DNA from: Berberis thunbergii
Taxonomy: Eukaryota; Streptophyta; Magnoliopsida; Ranunculales; Berberidaceae
DNA: 64,000 nucleotides
Reading direction: 5' to 3'
Assembly: GCA_003290165.1 (NCBI GenBank)
Contig: QNQO01006950.1
Location: 151,116 to 215,115, forward strand
Program-made: the position numbers and the translations under genes
In this document: in pieces, positions 41,166-52,067 of the stretch
Position numbering within the stretch: the first letter of the stretch is position 1
Layout of the letters: every line of letters begins with the position of its first letter
The notes under the pieces: model-generated
The model's database searches: none
The model's input: the letters and a program-made list of their open reading frames with translations, nothing else
Told to the model about the DNA's origin: nothing

Positions 41166-43330
41166 TGCTTTTTCATTGGATGACATTATTAGTCTATTTG
41201 TACAATGCCTTTTGAAATGTCCATTAGACTATTGATATATTTTGTATTTATATCGAATTTTAGCTATCTTCACTGGATTTAATTACTTCCGGATAACAGT
41301 AGTTCACTCAATAAACGAAGTATGACACACATTATGGACATTTGCCTACACTTTCGATTTCCCATATGTTTTTTTCTGAAATTTTGAATATAAAACAACG
41401 TTACCCCAATTAATTTAAGAAACGTTACCCCAATTAATTTAAGAACTTTAATTTTGTTTTTTAGGTAGACATTCGAGGACCTGGTTAATGAAGATGGTAC
41501 TATCCTTCTTCAAAGTCTGCCTATGAAAGTGATATGGGAAATTGACATCCTAACATATTAATAATGAGTTCTTTGCAAGTCTTTAAGGTGCATTTGGTTT
41601 TAAGAAAAAGTTGTTATGGGAAAACTACACAAATAAGAAAAGACTGAAGAGAGACTAGGAAAAAAGTTCACCTTGAGGGCAAAAATAATCATACATTGCT
41701 CTTCAAGAAAATAATTTAAAAAATAAAAATGGGGGTTGCTACGTGTGCTCGCTTATTCCTCATATTTATATTTTAGTTTTAGTTTTAGTTTATAAAATTG
41801 GTTGGTGTATACAACCACAATTTGTTAATCTTAAAACAACATGTCAAGAGAAGAAGATTTTACTCATGTTGTTGATTAGAGACTATGTACCAAGGATTCT
41901 TATGTTAATTCTTGGATGTAAGATATCTTAGACTTTAAATGCAATTTCTCGAATATGATTTAATAGTTGCAACAAATTTGAAATTGATGTATTTTTTTTA
42001 ATTTATTTATTTGAAATATGTACTGCCTTTGTGAAGCCTTCCACAGTTGATGAGCACATTGAAATTTAACGAATGTGTGGTTGAATTTTAATTTTATAGA
42101 TAAATAGTTACTTATGTTCTTTTTCATTCAAGAGTGAATTAATATTCCTAAATGAGAATATTTCACCACCAAATGATTTTTATTAATAAAAAGTGATAAG
42201 TTGGTGTTACATACTTTAGCTTGGTACAATAAAGTCTAAACATTCCAAAATATTGATGCAACAAAAGCCAATTACATGTAGCAAAATATTGGTGTTACAT
42301 ACTTTAATTAGGTTCCATTATATCATCTTTAAGTTTGGTCCCATATTTGTCCTTATTTGAGTCTGGGTCCTAAGACCACGTTGGCTGTCAAGCCTATGTT
42401 CAGATTTAAATGAATTTTTTATTTTTTGAAATTATATTGAGCTTTTGTATAGAAATTTAGTTCATAGGCTATATTTGGATGTAGAGTTGGCAATCATCAA
42501 GGTCAACGTAGTCTTGAGATGCGAACTCAAAATTGGACAAATATAGGACCCAAACTCAAAATTGGTAAAAAAATGTGGGACCCAAATGCAAATGAACCTA
42601 AAAAAACTTGCTCATAAGAAAACATTTTCCACAATTTTATATGTAAAGTTATCGTGACAAAATTCATGTGCTTTATTTTTTACCTCTTTCTTTCACTTTC
42701 TCTCTATTTTCTCATTTTGGCATTATTTTTATTTTTATTTTTTGAGAAAATTTTCTTTTTAACCTTTTATGGAAAAAGTAAGGGAAGTGGGTGGATTGTT
42801 TTAAAGATGGTACAACTTGTTCTAATATGAATTTGGAAGGGTAAAATCGTACATACGTTTTTCATTTAAATTTACAAAATTACCCATGATCACTATTCAC
42901 CTACCTATTGGATTTTCTTGTAAATATAATAGAATTGGAAGGGTAGTTTGGGCATCTCCTAAAGTGAAATGTGGCAAGTTGAAAGTTTAATGATAACTTT
43001 ACAAAGCTACTTTGAGAGTTTTCGTCTTTTAATTAGGTAAAGATGTAATAAAGTTGATTTGGAAAAAGGGCATTTTGAAAAAATTTTAAAATGTGCATGA
43101 CACGCATTCATTGTTGCAAAGTGAATTCTCGTTACTAGTTTAGATGACAATTTTGAAATTATTTTTATATTTTCAAAAACTTTTGACATAAAGGAAGTAG
43201 TTCATCAAACAAATATGCATATGCATTCTTCCCTATAAAAAATCAGTGAACTAGCACATGCATAGTGCATGCTAGGGCACTAATTGTAATAAAGAAAGTA
43301 GTTCACAAAACTTTTTCAAAATATCTTATT
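41166..43330. other. Long AT-rich intergenic region, no gene recognised
   Basis: No coding motif or RNA gene found. A direct repeat of TTGGTGTTACATACTTTA occurs at about 42192 and 42289, and AACGTTACCCCAATTAATTTAAG is doubled at 41398-41445. These suggest small old repeats. Confidence 0.5.
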
Positions 43331-43333
43331 TGT

Positions 43334-43425
43334 GGCAACGACTACTCTACACCACCATAAGCGTTTTCTCACATCACAATTGAGTTTTTTTTCTTACTCA
43401 CACCATCAATAAATATGCAAAACCT
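43334..43425 (+). repeat. Left terminal inverted repeat of the MULE
   Basis: GGCAACGACTACTCTACACCACCATAAGCG...CTCACA matches the right end in inverse orientation. Confidence 0.85.
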
Positions 43426-43729
43426 AACAAAGAAACCCAAACTCAAAAACGAAAAAAATGCAAAAAACCAAAAACGCAAATTCTTCTTCCTCCCTCGATC
43501 TCTCACACTCCTTTGTGCATGTTGTCCAAAACTCAGTGACCAAACTCCACTTCCTTGCAAGCTTCGTCATCCTCGTCCTCTTCCTTTTCGTAAAAATCCA
43601 AAAATCGCAAAGGGAAATCCCAAAAACCCTTGGTCTCCTCGTAGTCCTCGTCCTCCGTTCCCCTATCTCTCCCTCCTCGGTTGCATTCCATCACATTTCA
43701 CTTGGAATAACTTATCTTAAATTTATTAG

Positions 43730-44190
43730 ATGGAAATGAAAGAGTTTAGTGAAGTTGATGATGTTAGAAATGAAGATTTAAGGGTGAACATGAGAGTGAA
43801 GAAGACGATCAATTTAAAGAGCAAGAACAATCGAGTCCAGTGGAGGTAATTTGCATAAAAAGAAATTCATCTAATTTGCATATTTGTTTTCAAAACAATT
43901 ATTTGATTATTGTATGATGCATTGGTGCATAGGCATTTCTAATGGATGTAATAAGTATGAAGATGACTTTAAACGATGTTGAGAACCCAGAGACGAACCA
44001 TTTAGAGGTAACCACCATTTTGTTCATAAGTAAATTAAAATTTTAATTAATATATGAAACTAATATAAAATGAATCATTATTCAGAATGATGATGCTAAT
44101 GTTGATGGAAGTGGTTACTTTAACAATGAAAAAAGATCAATGGCACTGGCAGCCGATGATAGCCACATATTTGTTACGGACGAGGTAAGA
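43730..44190 (+). pseudogene. 5' exons of the MULE transposase gene (tentative)
   Basis: Exon-like pieces bounded by AG and GT: 43733-43846 (MEMKEFSEVDDVRNEDLRVN...), about 43931-44008 (MDVISMKMTLNDVENPETNH) and about 44087-44184 (NDDANVDGSGYFNNEKRSMA, ending VTDE|GTAAG). They are acidic and have no domain, as expected for the N-terminus of such transposases. The assignment rests on position and splice-site pattern. Confidence 0.4.
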
Positions 44191-44289
44191 TAGTTTGTGT
44201 TTTTGTTTTCACCAGTTTCCATTGTTATAAATATGTTGTTATTAACAAGTTTCTACACTTGTTGAGGAAACACAAATATATAGAGTGAC

Positions 44290-45357
44290 ATACTGTTGAT
44301 GATGGAAATAGAATCACCAAACTTTTTTGGGAGCATCCTAAATCTATTCAGTTGGCAAAGTGTTTTTCACAAGTAATGCTTATGGATTGCACATATAAAA
44401 CGAATGCTATAGGATGTCGTTGTTTGAGATTGTTGGTGTGTTGTTGACCGGAAAGACCTTCAATGTTGCATTTTTTATGTGTTCTGAGAAGGAAAAGTCA
44501 TATGCTTAGGCATTGGAAAAACTTGCAAAAAACTTTGAGCCAGACAACTTGCTAAGCGTGTTTGTGACTGATAGAGAATTGACTTTAATTAAGGCTACTG
44601 AGCGAGTTTTTCCAAAGGCAAGGAGATTATTGTGCACATAGCACATCAACACAAATGTTGAGAAAAACTGCAAACAACACTTTGCAGATAATGATGGGTG
44701 GGCCGAGTTTATCGATTCCTTTTCAGATTTGTATAGATCAAGTACAGAAGAGAAATGTAACAAGGCCACAATTGAGTTTGATAGAAGATGGACATCATAC
44801 CTAAAGTGTTTGGAATATTTCAGGACAGTTTGGTATCCCCAGAAGGAGTACTTTGTCACTGCATGGACCGATACATTTATGCATTTTGACCAACAGACAA
44901 CTGGTCAAGTTGAAAATGCACACTCGAAGTTAAAGCACTCGTTGGAAAATTCAAAAGGTACATTCCTGAATGTATGGATAAAGATGCATAATATGATCGA
45001 AATCCAACTGGTAGAGATATAATCTTCATTTCAACAAAGTCTAACGAAGGTGAATACTAGCCATATATGTTCAGTTTATTTGGCGAACTTCATGGGTTGG
45101 TGGCATACAAGGCTATTGATTTGATCAGTTCAAAAATTCGGAGGTGTGAAAATGTGGGCATTGTTGACCCTGTCAAGTATGGTTGTGTGCTTCGAACCAC
45201 TCATGGATTACATTGTTCTCATGAGCTTACAGGTTATCTAACTCTCACGGGACAAATTTCAGTACGTACAATAGAAAAGTATTATATTCAACTTGGCACA
45301 ACACCTATTCGTGAATGTGAGGATGTGATTATAGACCAGTGGTCGATGCCCTTATGA
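44290..45357 (+). pseudogene. MULE transposase domain (frameshifted)
   Basis: The MULE/FAR1-type transposase core is visible across several frames. Around 44370-44500 it reads VMLMDCTYKTN, then FEIVGVLLTGKTFNVAFF. Around 44560-44650 it reads FVTDRELTLIKATERVFPKA. Around 44729-45020 it reads EYFVTAWTDTFMHFDQQTTG and VENAHSKLKHSLENSKGTFL. Around 45067-45357 it reads LVAYKAIDLISSKIRRCENV and LRTTHGLHCSHELTGYLTLT. MDCTYKTN and VTDRE hold acidic residues of the DDE site; CVLRTTHGLHCSHE is the zinc-binding SWIM-like end. There are stops in the first half (TAG at 44506 and 44641) and frame changes near 44395 and 45021. It would cut and move elements with these termini if intact. Confidence 0.88.
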
Positions 45358-45388
45358 ATAGGTTAATGATTCAACTCATGATCAGAAG

Positions 45389-45853
45389 TTGGTGATGAAG
45401 AGGATGCTTCTAGAGTTGAGTAGCCCGAGTGACATTATAGTGATTGAACCATTAGCACTTGTAGCTGGAAAGAGGAGACCTAAAAAGAAGAAGTTCTCCA
45501 AGCACGAGAAGTCGATAAAAAGGGATATGTCGGGCCACGAATACGCCATGACTCAAGAGGAAGTTAAAAGTAAAAGTAAGAAGTTGTCAAATAAAAAGGA
45601 TAAGACAAAAATTCGTAACAATAGATTGATACGCCAAATTCTGTCTTGGATACAGGATTATGTTGACAACATTGAGAACGTTCCAGGCAATGGAAATTGT
45701 GAATTTCGATACATAGACAAGTTCTTACATTACGACAACGAAAGTGGTTGGAAACAGGTACGAAAAGAGCTACTGATGGAGCTTGAAAGTAATGAACAGT
45801 TGTGGATTAGAGTGTGGCACGAGTCAGGGGTCAAGGTTGTTAAAAATGCTTAG
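45389..45853 (+). pseudogene. OTU-like domain downstream of the MULE transposase
   Basis: The frame continues the transposase gene through a Lys-rich linker (RRPKKKKFSKHEKSIKR) into IENVPGNGNCEFRYIDKFLH followed by ESGWKQVRKELLMELESNEQ. The pattern (D)GNC.FR.......(W)..VR..L..EL is the start of an OTU-type cysteine protease domain, with the catalytic Cys preserved and the usual Asp before GNC replaced by Asn. The frame ends at a TAG soon after. The following minus-free sequence up to about 46130 may hold the domain's decayed end. MULE transposases fused to OTU-like domains are known in plants; their role, perhaps deubiquitination, is not established. Confidence 0.75.
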
Positions 45854-46189
45854 CTAATTCCAAAAGGCCAGGTGCGAATAGACAGGACAAATTGGTTTGT
45901 GGACCCCGATATGTTAGAACTCGCAGCGAACCATTACTAGTGTAATCCTTTTCATTCCAAGTAATCCTCCCTACAGTCCAATGGAAACTTAACGTGGCCA
46001 CCTTGTTCGTTAGTTAACACGACATGATAATGTCACCTTTCAGCGAACGAAGACAAAACCACATACTTCAAGGAATAGTGCTTGCTAGATTAAGTTATAT
46101 TCTTGAATTGGGCTTGGATTAGAAGATTTGAGATGACTTGTACATTTCCTATTTGTTTCATAACGTTATCAGGGTGATAGGGTTCTTCT

Positions 46190-47862
46190 ACGTCGAGGTA
46201 TAACAAACATCATGTGAACCATGTAATGCCAGGAAGAGGAGTGTTTCCCTTGGACTCCATGTAAGGGTCCCAAAGTACCTGCGAATTATAATAATTAAAA
46301 CTTATTAATATATGACACATCATACAAATAATTTTATTGAACTTAAAGATGCATTTTACCTCTTCGAGAGACATGTCTCGAGATGCTTTCTAAGAGTGAT
46401 GATTTGTTCATCCAAAGCTCATACAATTTGTGGGGGTTCCCACTTAGCTATGGTGGGGAGTCTAGCATCCCACTTCAGTTTTGCATTACCCCAAAGTCTG
46501 AAGTGATCATACATCCATACCTATAAACAAAAATAACATAAATAGATATTAAAAAATTCTTATATATTATGATGGTAATTAACAAAATAAAAAATTCAAA
46601 ACATACCTCCAAAAGAGGCAAATATCCTGAAATTTGCTTCGTACCCTCTCTGCTAGCACCGCCCAACTGACGAAACAAGAATGCCAAAGCTCTTGCTCCC
46701 CATGCATACTTTTTTACATTATCCACCTTCATCAACATTTTCAAATATTCAAACCGAACCTTTGTTCCACTTATTTCAGCAAATATAGCCAAACCCATAA
46801 GAAATACCAAGTAAAACCTACACACTTGTTCTTTCCTTTGAAGAAGATCAGTTTCCGTAACGATTCTACAACAGTTGTCCTAAATAAACTTCATTTTCAT
46901 GAATCTGTCATTCTTCTTGACATGGACATTTGTTTCTTTATTTTCAACCCTAAACCATCACCAATAATATAACACATTCATCTGTCGTCACCTTCATCGA
47001 CGTTCTAACCGGCTTAACAATAATCAGTAAATGAGTTATATGGTAGACGCCGTCCAGGGGTGACGCTCATCTCTCTAAAAGGTAGGTGAAAAGTGTTGGT
47101 CTCATGTTGCCAACGCTCCAAGAAAGCACAAACGGTCACCTTATGAAGACAATCAATACAATATTGAATCAAGAGATAGAGACCACAGACCACTATTGTA
47201 GATCATTCTCTTTACTTCTTTCAGTTCATGTTTCAAATTCCAATCTAATAAGTTCCTATATTGATGTCGACATCGCAATGCGCCTCGTTCCTAAATACAA
47301 GAAACATATACATTAAGTAATTCAATGTCCAAATATATATAAATAACACACTTATATAATTTAACCAACTAGAATGATTAACTTACCTGCTCACCATCCC
47401 AAATGGCACGAGAAATATGTCCATGGTAATCGTCTAATGTGGACCAATCTACATGACCACCGGGATAAGAATCCCTAGCATTTTTTTTTACCCTCCTCTA
47501 CAAGTTGTTTCTTCATCATCCTCTGTTTCCTCATCATCCACAGACACATTCTCACATTCCTCTAACTCCTTATCTTCATGTCCAACACCCTCACCACTCC
47601 AACCTGTTTGCCCTTCTGATTGGGGTTGGCTTTGTGATACAATTACCAGTCTACCTACTTCTTGAGCATCTATTTGAATCCCCATTTGATCATCTCTCAT
47701 CTTTTTCTTCACTTCCTTCTCAATATTTTTTCCTTTTTTTTTCGTTCTTCACCTTGTTTTTTGCCCTTTTTCTGCTCTCTATTTTCGGTGAGACACCGTT
47801 ATGGGTCGTTTTTATCTCTATCACCTCGATCATCCCCATCAACATCACGACCAACAGAAGAC
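46190..47862 (-). pseudogene. Plant mobile domain (PMD, MAIN-like) gene carried by the MULE
   Basis: On the minus strand an ATG at 47862 (MSSVGRDVDGDDRG) opens a region that reads GGHVDWSTLDDYHGHISRAI up to a donor at 47387. From an acceptor at about 47290 it reads RCRHQYRNLLDWNLKHELKE then LERWQHETNTFHLPFREMSV. The frame at 46475-46825 reads YLVFLMGLAIFAEISGTKVR and YAWGARALAFLFRQLGGASR then GTKQISGYLPLLEV. Another exon from 46519 gives VWMYDHFRLWGN. This is the order of the plant mobile domain (PF10536), shared by host MAIN/MAIL proteins (silencing, genome stability) and by transposons. Stops and shifts around 46830-47090 and after 47790 break it. It converges on the transposase-OTU gene with about 340 bp between. 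Confidence 0.8.
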
Positions 47863-48479
47863 ATAATAAACCTTCAAATAAAAATTAAAAAATAAATTAC
47901 ATTAAAAAAAATACTTCAAGTCAATTTATTTGTACAATAAAATCTACTAATTTTTTAAAAATATTTTAGCCAATGCGAGGGTTACCAACCACTTTTAACT
48001 TACACAATTTCGATGTAAAACAACATTATATATCTCATTTCCCTGCATTCTAATAAGAAAAATATCAATTTGGAGCCCTAGTGAGCACCAAATCCGCTTT
48101 CGCAATTACTTTCATTACCAAGAGACGAACTAAACGATAAATGCACAAAAAACATAACAAATATACAATTCTACTTTAAAAATGGAAACAAGTACAAAAA
48201 TGCACAAAAGAAAATAATGGATGGCTCACTTACAAAAGAGTTGGAGTCACAAGAGAGGTGACATTTTTTATAGGTTGTGTTTTTGGGGATTTTGAGATTT
48301 TTAAAGGTTTCGATTTTTAAGGGATTTTGAGATATTTTCGAGGGAAAGGGAAGAGATTGGTTTCGATTTGAATGTTGGGAGAGATTTGCAAGAGATTTGA
48401 ATGTGGGAGAGGAAAGAGATTCGAATGGGGGAGGGGAGGAATCGCGTTTCGATTTAATGGGGAGGGGAAAATTGATGTT

Positions 48480-48575
48480 TGTGTTTATATAGGTGGTGTG
48501 GGAAAGAAAGTAGGTGGGGTGAGAGAGTTAAATGGTGCGAGAAAGCACTTATGGTGGTGTGGAGTAGTCGTTGCC
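48480..48575 (-). repeat. Right terminal inverted repeat of the MULE
   Basis: Reverse complement reads GGCAACGACTACTCCACACCACCATAAGTGC...CTCGCACC, matching the left end. Inward it becomes GA-rich. Confidence 0.85.
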
Positions 48576-48827
48576 TTTAAAATACACCAAAAAAAGATAG
48601 AGAGAGTTCAGTTTGGTCATTTTTCCTCCTTTTTTAACATCTATCTAACAAACACAAAACAAAACAGTTTGAACTGGCAGGTTCTATTGATAAAATGAGG
48701 AAGATTCGGGCAAATCCTACCCCGTGCTCTAGGGATCGCAGATCCTTGAATCCGCCTCGAATAATCAATTTATAAATAAAGACCAATGTTCTTTGAATCT
48801 ATTTGCTAATAAAGACTAAGTTAGAAA
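48576..48827. other. Spacer between MULE and Gypsy element 2
   Basis: No gene recognised. AGAAA at 48823-48827 is the left target duplication of Gypsy element 2. Confidence 0.6.
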
Positions 48828-49396
48828 TGATGATACATCAAAATAAACCGATCATCACGTCCGTACACATGGCATATAAATTCATCACGATGATACAACA
48901 CCAATCTATCAAGCAAGCTCATAAAGCCCAAGAAGAATAAAACCAATTACAGAGACCAACACAAGGTCCACCAATAAGAAGACACAAACAGGGCCTGAAT
49001 CTAGGCCCGAACAAATCAGAGCCCAAATCCAGACCCGACACGAGTTCTCTCATAAATAAGAGGAACATTGCACTAAAATAAGAGCCGTGGAGGGAGTTAC
49101 GCCTCCTCGAAAACATTTCCATTAAAGAGAAGACTGTTATAAGAAACATCTCATTCCGTTGCGCCTCACATGCTTAAGTCATGTAGAAAGTTAACTACGA
49201 CCATTATAAAAGATAAAGAGAACATTTGACATAGGTATGCAACTTTAACTGAGTTTTGTCCAGATTTACACAATTCTTCCAACAGAGTTACTGAATTAAG
49301 CATCGGAGTGCCTTCGACCACCAAAAGGTGGTCCTTGGCAGTCTTACGATTGTTTTGCAGGTCAAACTCACAAGAGGACGATTTTTTGACGCATCA
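48828..49396 (+). repeat. 5' LTR of Gypsy element 2
   Basis: Begins TGATGATACATCAAAATAAACC and ends TTTTTTGACGCATCA. It is about 50 bp longer than the 3' LTR because of extra sequence around 49200-49270. Shared phrases include GCATCGGAGTGCCTTCG and CAGGTCAAACTCACA. Confidence 0.9.
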
Positions 49397-49422
49397 GCTT
49401 GGCGCTTTCCATGGGGATACAA
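49397..49422 (+). other. Degenerate primer-binding site of Gypsy element 2
   Basis: GCTTGGCGCTTTCCATGGGGATAC directly follows the LTR and starts with the TTGGCGC core of tRNA-Asp-type primer-binding sites. Confidence 0.6.
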
Positions 49423-49719
49423 TGAGTTTCTTTTCTAAAAACGAAATACACAGTGACAAAACTCACCACAACCTGACAAAAGATCAACAAGCCATCAGAG
49501 AAAATAATGTAGTTTGCAGATCCTCAATCCAATAATGATCACGACAACTCTCCCACTAATGCATTACTGACATTCCAGGGAGAAGAAGCAGCACAGTTCA
49601 GGGAGAAGAAGCAGCCCGGATCACCGAACCAATAGCATCTGAGAATGCGAATCTGCAACATACAATAGTTCAGACAACCCAACCATCCGGCAGCACTGCC
49701 ACGAACCTCGAGTGGATTT

Positions 49720-51000
49720 GCTCATGGCCCAGATGAATTACATGACAAAGATGTTGGAGAAAATCACCCAAAAATGCATTCAGCGAGCCGACCCTGCTCT
49801 GGCACTGCCTTAACAAAATTCCACTAACCCAAAAATGCATTCAGCCAGCCGACCCTGCTCATGGCACTAGCAGAACCCCAATAGGGAAACATCGAAAGCA
49901 GTGAGCTCCCTTTAGATAAGAGTTCGCAATGCGGCGGAACGATTGCTGAAATCTCGTTTGGGATTGGAGTCGCGGATCATAACATACTGTATGAGTTAGC
50001 CAAGCCGACATTTTCTGACACACTGATGAAGAAGGCAATGGCAAAAATGTTCATTGCGCCAAAGCTCGAAGTGTACAATGGTACCACTGACCCAACGGGT
50101 CACCTAAGACATTTCCACCACAAGATGGCTCTAAAGGAAACCACGTAGCCGATCTTGTGCAAAACGTACCCAACCAGCTTCACATCCACAACGATAAACT
50201 GGTTCAATAACCTGCCTCCAAGGTCGATAGACTCTTTCTAGGCTCTAGCCACCACTTTCATTACCAGGTTCATTGGGTGCCAGCGGATGAGGAAAGGACC
50301 TCAGTACCTCATGCACATCAGATAGAAGCCCGAAGAAATTATACGAAAATATGTCACTCGCTTCACCAACGAGTTAACGATGATAGATGGATATAGTGAC
50401 AACACAGCCGCTGCAACTTTCATCGCAAGACTGAAGAGAGGCCTCTTATTCGATGCCCTTAACCCGAAGCCTCCAAAAGGCATGGCGATCCTGCTGAAAA
50501 TAGTGTAGAAACATATCTCCCTTGAAGAAATGAATGCTGCGATGAGGAAGAATGAGCAGAAAAGGGAGAACCATTTGAGGAAATGGGAAAGGAAAGACGA
50601 AATAAGGCAAGATAATGAATCACGAGAGGATAACAGTCATTCAAAGAGACACCAGAACGACGGACGTACTGAGTCAAACTAGCGAAAATCCATGAAATCG
50701 CAATCGACATGGCCCAATCATGAAAGGATAACCAGTGTGATGAAGGAGTACAAACTGTACGTAACCCTAAAAATAAGCTAAACCGACATCTTAAAACATA
50801 CAGTGAATTGGGAGAACGTCAACTGGCCACCCAGGATGAGAGGGGACTAAGAAGGACGAGATAAAAAATAGGTACTGCTCTTTTCACAAGGATCATGAAC
50901 ATGATACCGAGGACTGGTACAAGTTAAAAAAAAAATTGAGCATTGGATCCATAGAGAACGACTGGATAAATTCATCGGCATACCAGACAAATAGTTCAAA
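49720..51000 (+). pseudogene. gag of Gypsy element 2 (degenerate)
   Basis: Plus-strand pieces with several stops read MAKMFIAPKLEVYNGTTDPT, then CKTYPTSFTSTTINWFNNLP, then QYLMHIR, then KYVTRFTNELTMIDGYSDNT and ISLEEMNAAMRKNEQKREN. They parallel gag of Gypsy element 1 step by step (KLDSYDGTTDPFDHL, TWLHNLPP, YVTRFNNKLTLIDG). Near 50870-50990 a zinc-finger-like remnant appears as CSFHKDHEHDTEDWYKLKKK in broken form, with the last Cys as Trp. Capsid protein is the expected product; this copy cannot make it. A short AACCCAAAAATGCATTCAG segment is duplicated near 49770 and 49828. Confidence 0.78.
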
Positions 51001-51319
51001 GGAAAAGAAAAGGCAAATATTATAGCCACATGATGAAAGGAATGTTCCAGGGAATTGATATACACTCTACACTACATCCGCCCCAGTAAACACCAACGTA
51101 GGGATAGACATCAGCCATGCAATAACAAAAGAAGAAACGTTTCACAATGTAACAAAATCACACCAGAAGAATGACCACTAGAAATGGTCAAAGAATCAAT
51201 AAAGTTTCAATTCCAAAATTGACATTCCACAAAGACGAACTGTTTCAAAGCAAAGCTATGAGAAACAATCGGCGAATAAAGCCTAAACGAAATCAGGATG
51301 CGGGTAGGATATTGTGTGG

Positions 51320-51665
51320 CTGAAATGTCAATTAAGTAAACAGACTTCGAGTCGACTGAAATGTCTAGTTAACGAAGTCAAAGTTGAACAAGCAAGTCAA
51401 CTAAGTAAAATGACTACGAGTTGATTTTAACATTGAATTAACAAAGTAAAAGTTGAACGAACGAGTCAACCTAGTAAAAACTTCGAGTAGACTGAAATGT
51501 CGAATTAATGAAGTAGAAATTAGATGAACAATTCAAATGACTTTGGGTCAACTAGAACGTCGAAATAAAGATTAGACACCCAAATCAACAAACACTTCGA
51601 GTCGACTGAAATGTCAAGTTAGCGAAGCAAAAGGTTGAGCGGACAGTTCAACGAAGTAGAAACAA
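51320..51665 (+). repeat. Short degenerate tandem repeats in Gypsy element 2
   Basis: About five units of 55-70 bp share ACTTCGAGTCGACTGAAATGTC...TTAACGAAGTAAAAGTTGAACGA..AGTCAAC (starts near 51344, 51413, 51480, 51540 and 51597). They sit between gag and the antisense ORF, where Gypsy element 1 has its 172- and 129-bp repeats, but the sequences differ. Confidence 0.75.
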
Positions 51666-52067
51666 CCTCGAGACCACCGAATCAACAAACCAACTCGAAG
51701 GAGACAAACTCTGTGGTTGATCAAACGAATAAAGTGAACAAACGAGGGAGCAAGTTAGCACAGCCCGAGAGAACCTTGTATTAACTAACATCCCCAATCA
51801 ACAAAATAGAGAATAAGCAAGCAAAAACAACTTTCCACAAGGACTCAGAAACGACAAACACAAGATCAAGACATGAATACTAAAGCATAGGAAAATTTAA
51901 AACACCAAATGATTGCTAAGAATATAGCTGTAAAACATCAAATCTCAAATACGAATCGTCACAACAACAACAGACGAACAAAGTCAACAAGAGGAAAATA
52001 AATGAAAAAAAACTCATGTCATTCATTCAAAATCTATTCAGATTCATTAAAAATTAGCAATAGAAGA

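Larger units (their letters stand above)
43334..48575 (+). mobile_element. Mutator-like element (MULE) with two convergent genes
   Basis: Inverted termini begin GGCAACGACTACTCTACACC at 43334 and, as reverse complement, GGCAACGACTACTCCACACC at 48575. The first 45 bases are nearly identical and weaker pairing extends to about 100 bp. Exact outer ends and a 9-bp target duplication could not be fixed; the true termini may lie slightly outside. Inside, a MULE transposase followed by an OTU-like domain runs on the plus strand (about 43730-45853), and a plant-mobile-domain gene runs on the minus strand (47862 to about 46190). The transposase is frameshifted, so this copy is not autonomous. Confidence 0.85.

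Noticed and set aside
44506..44859. 117-residue minus-strand frame over the MULE
   Set aside because: It is the opposite strand of clear transposase coding sequence (VTDRELTLIKA, YFVTAWTDTF).
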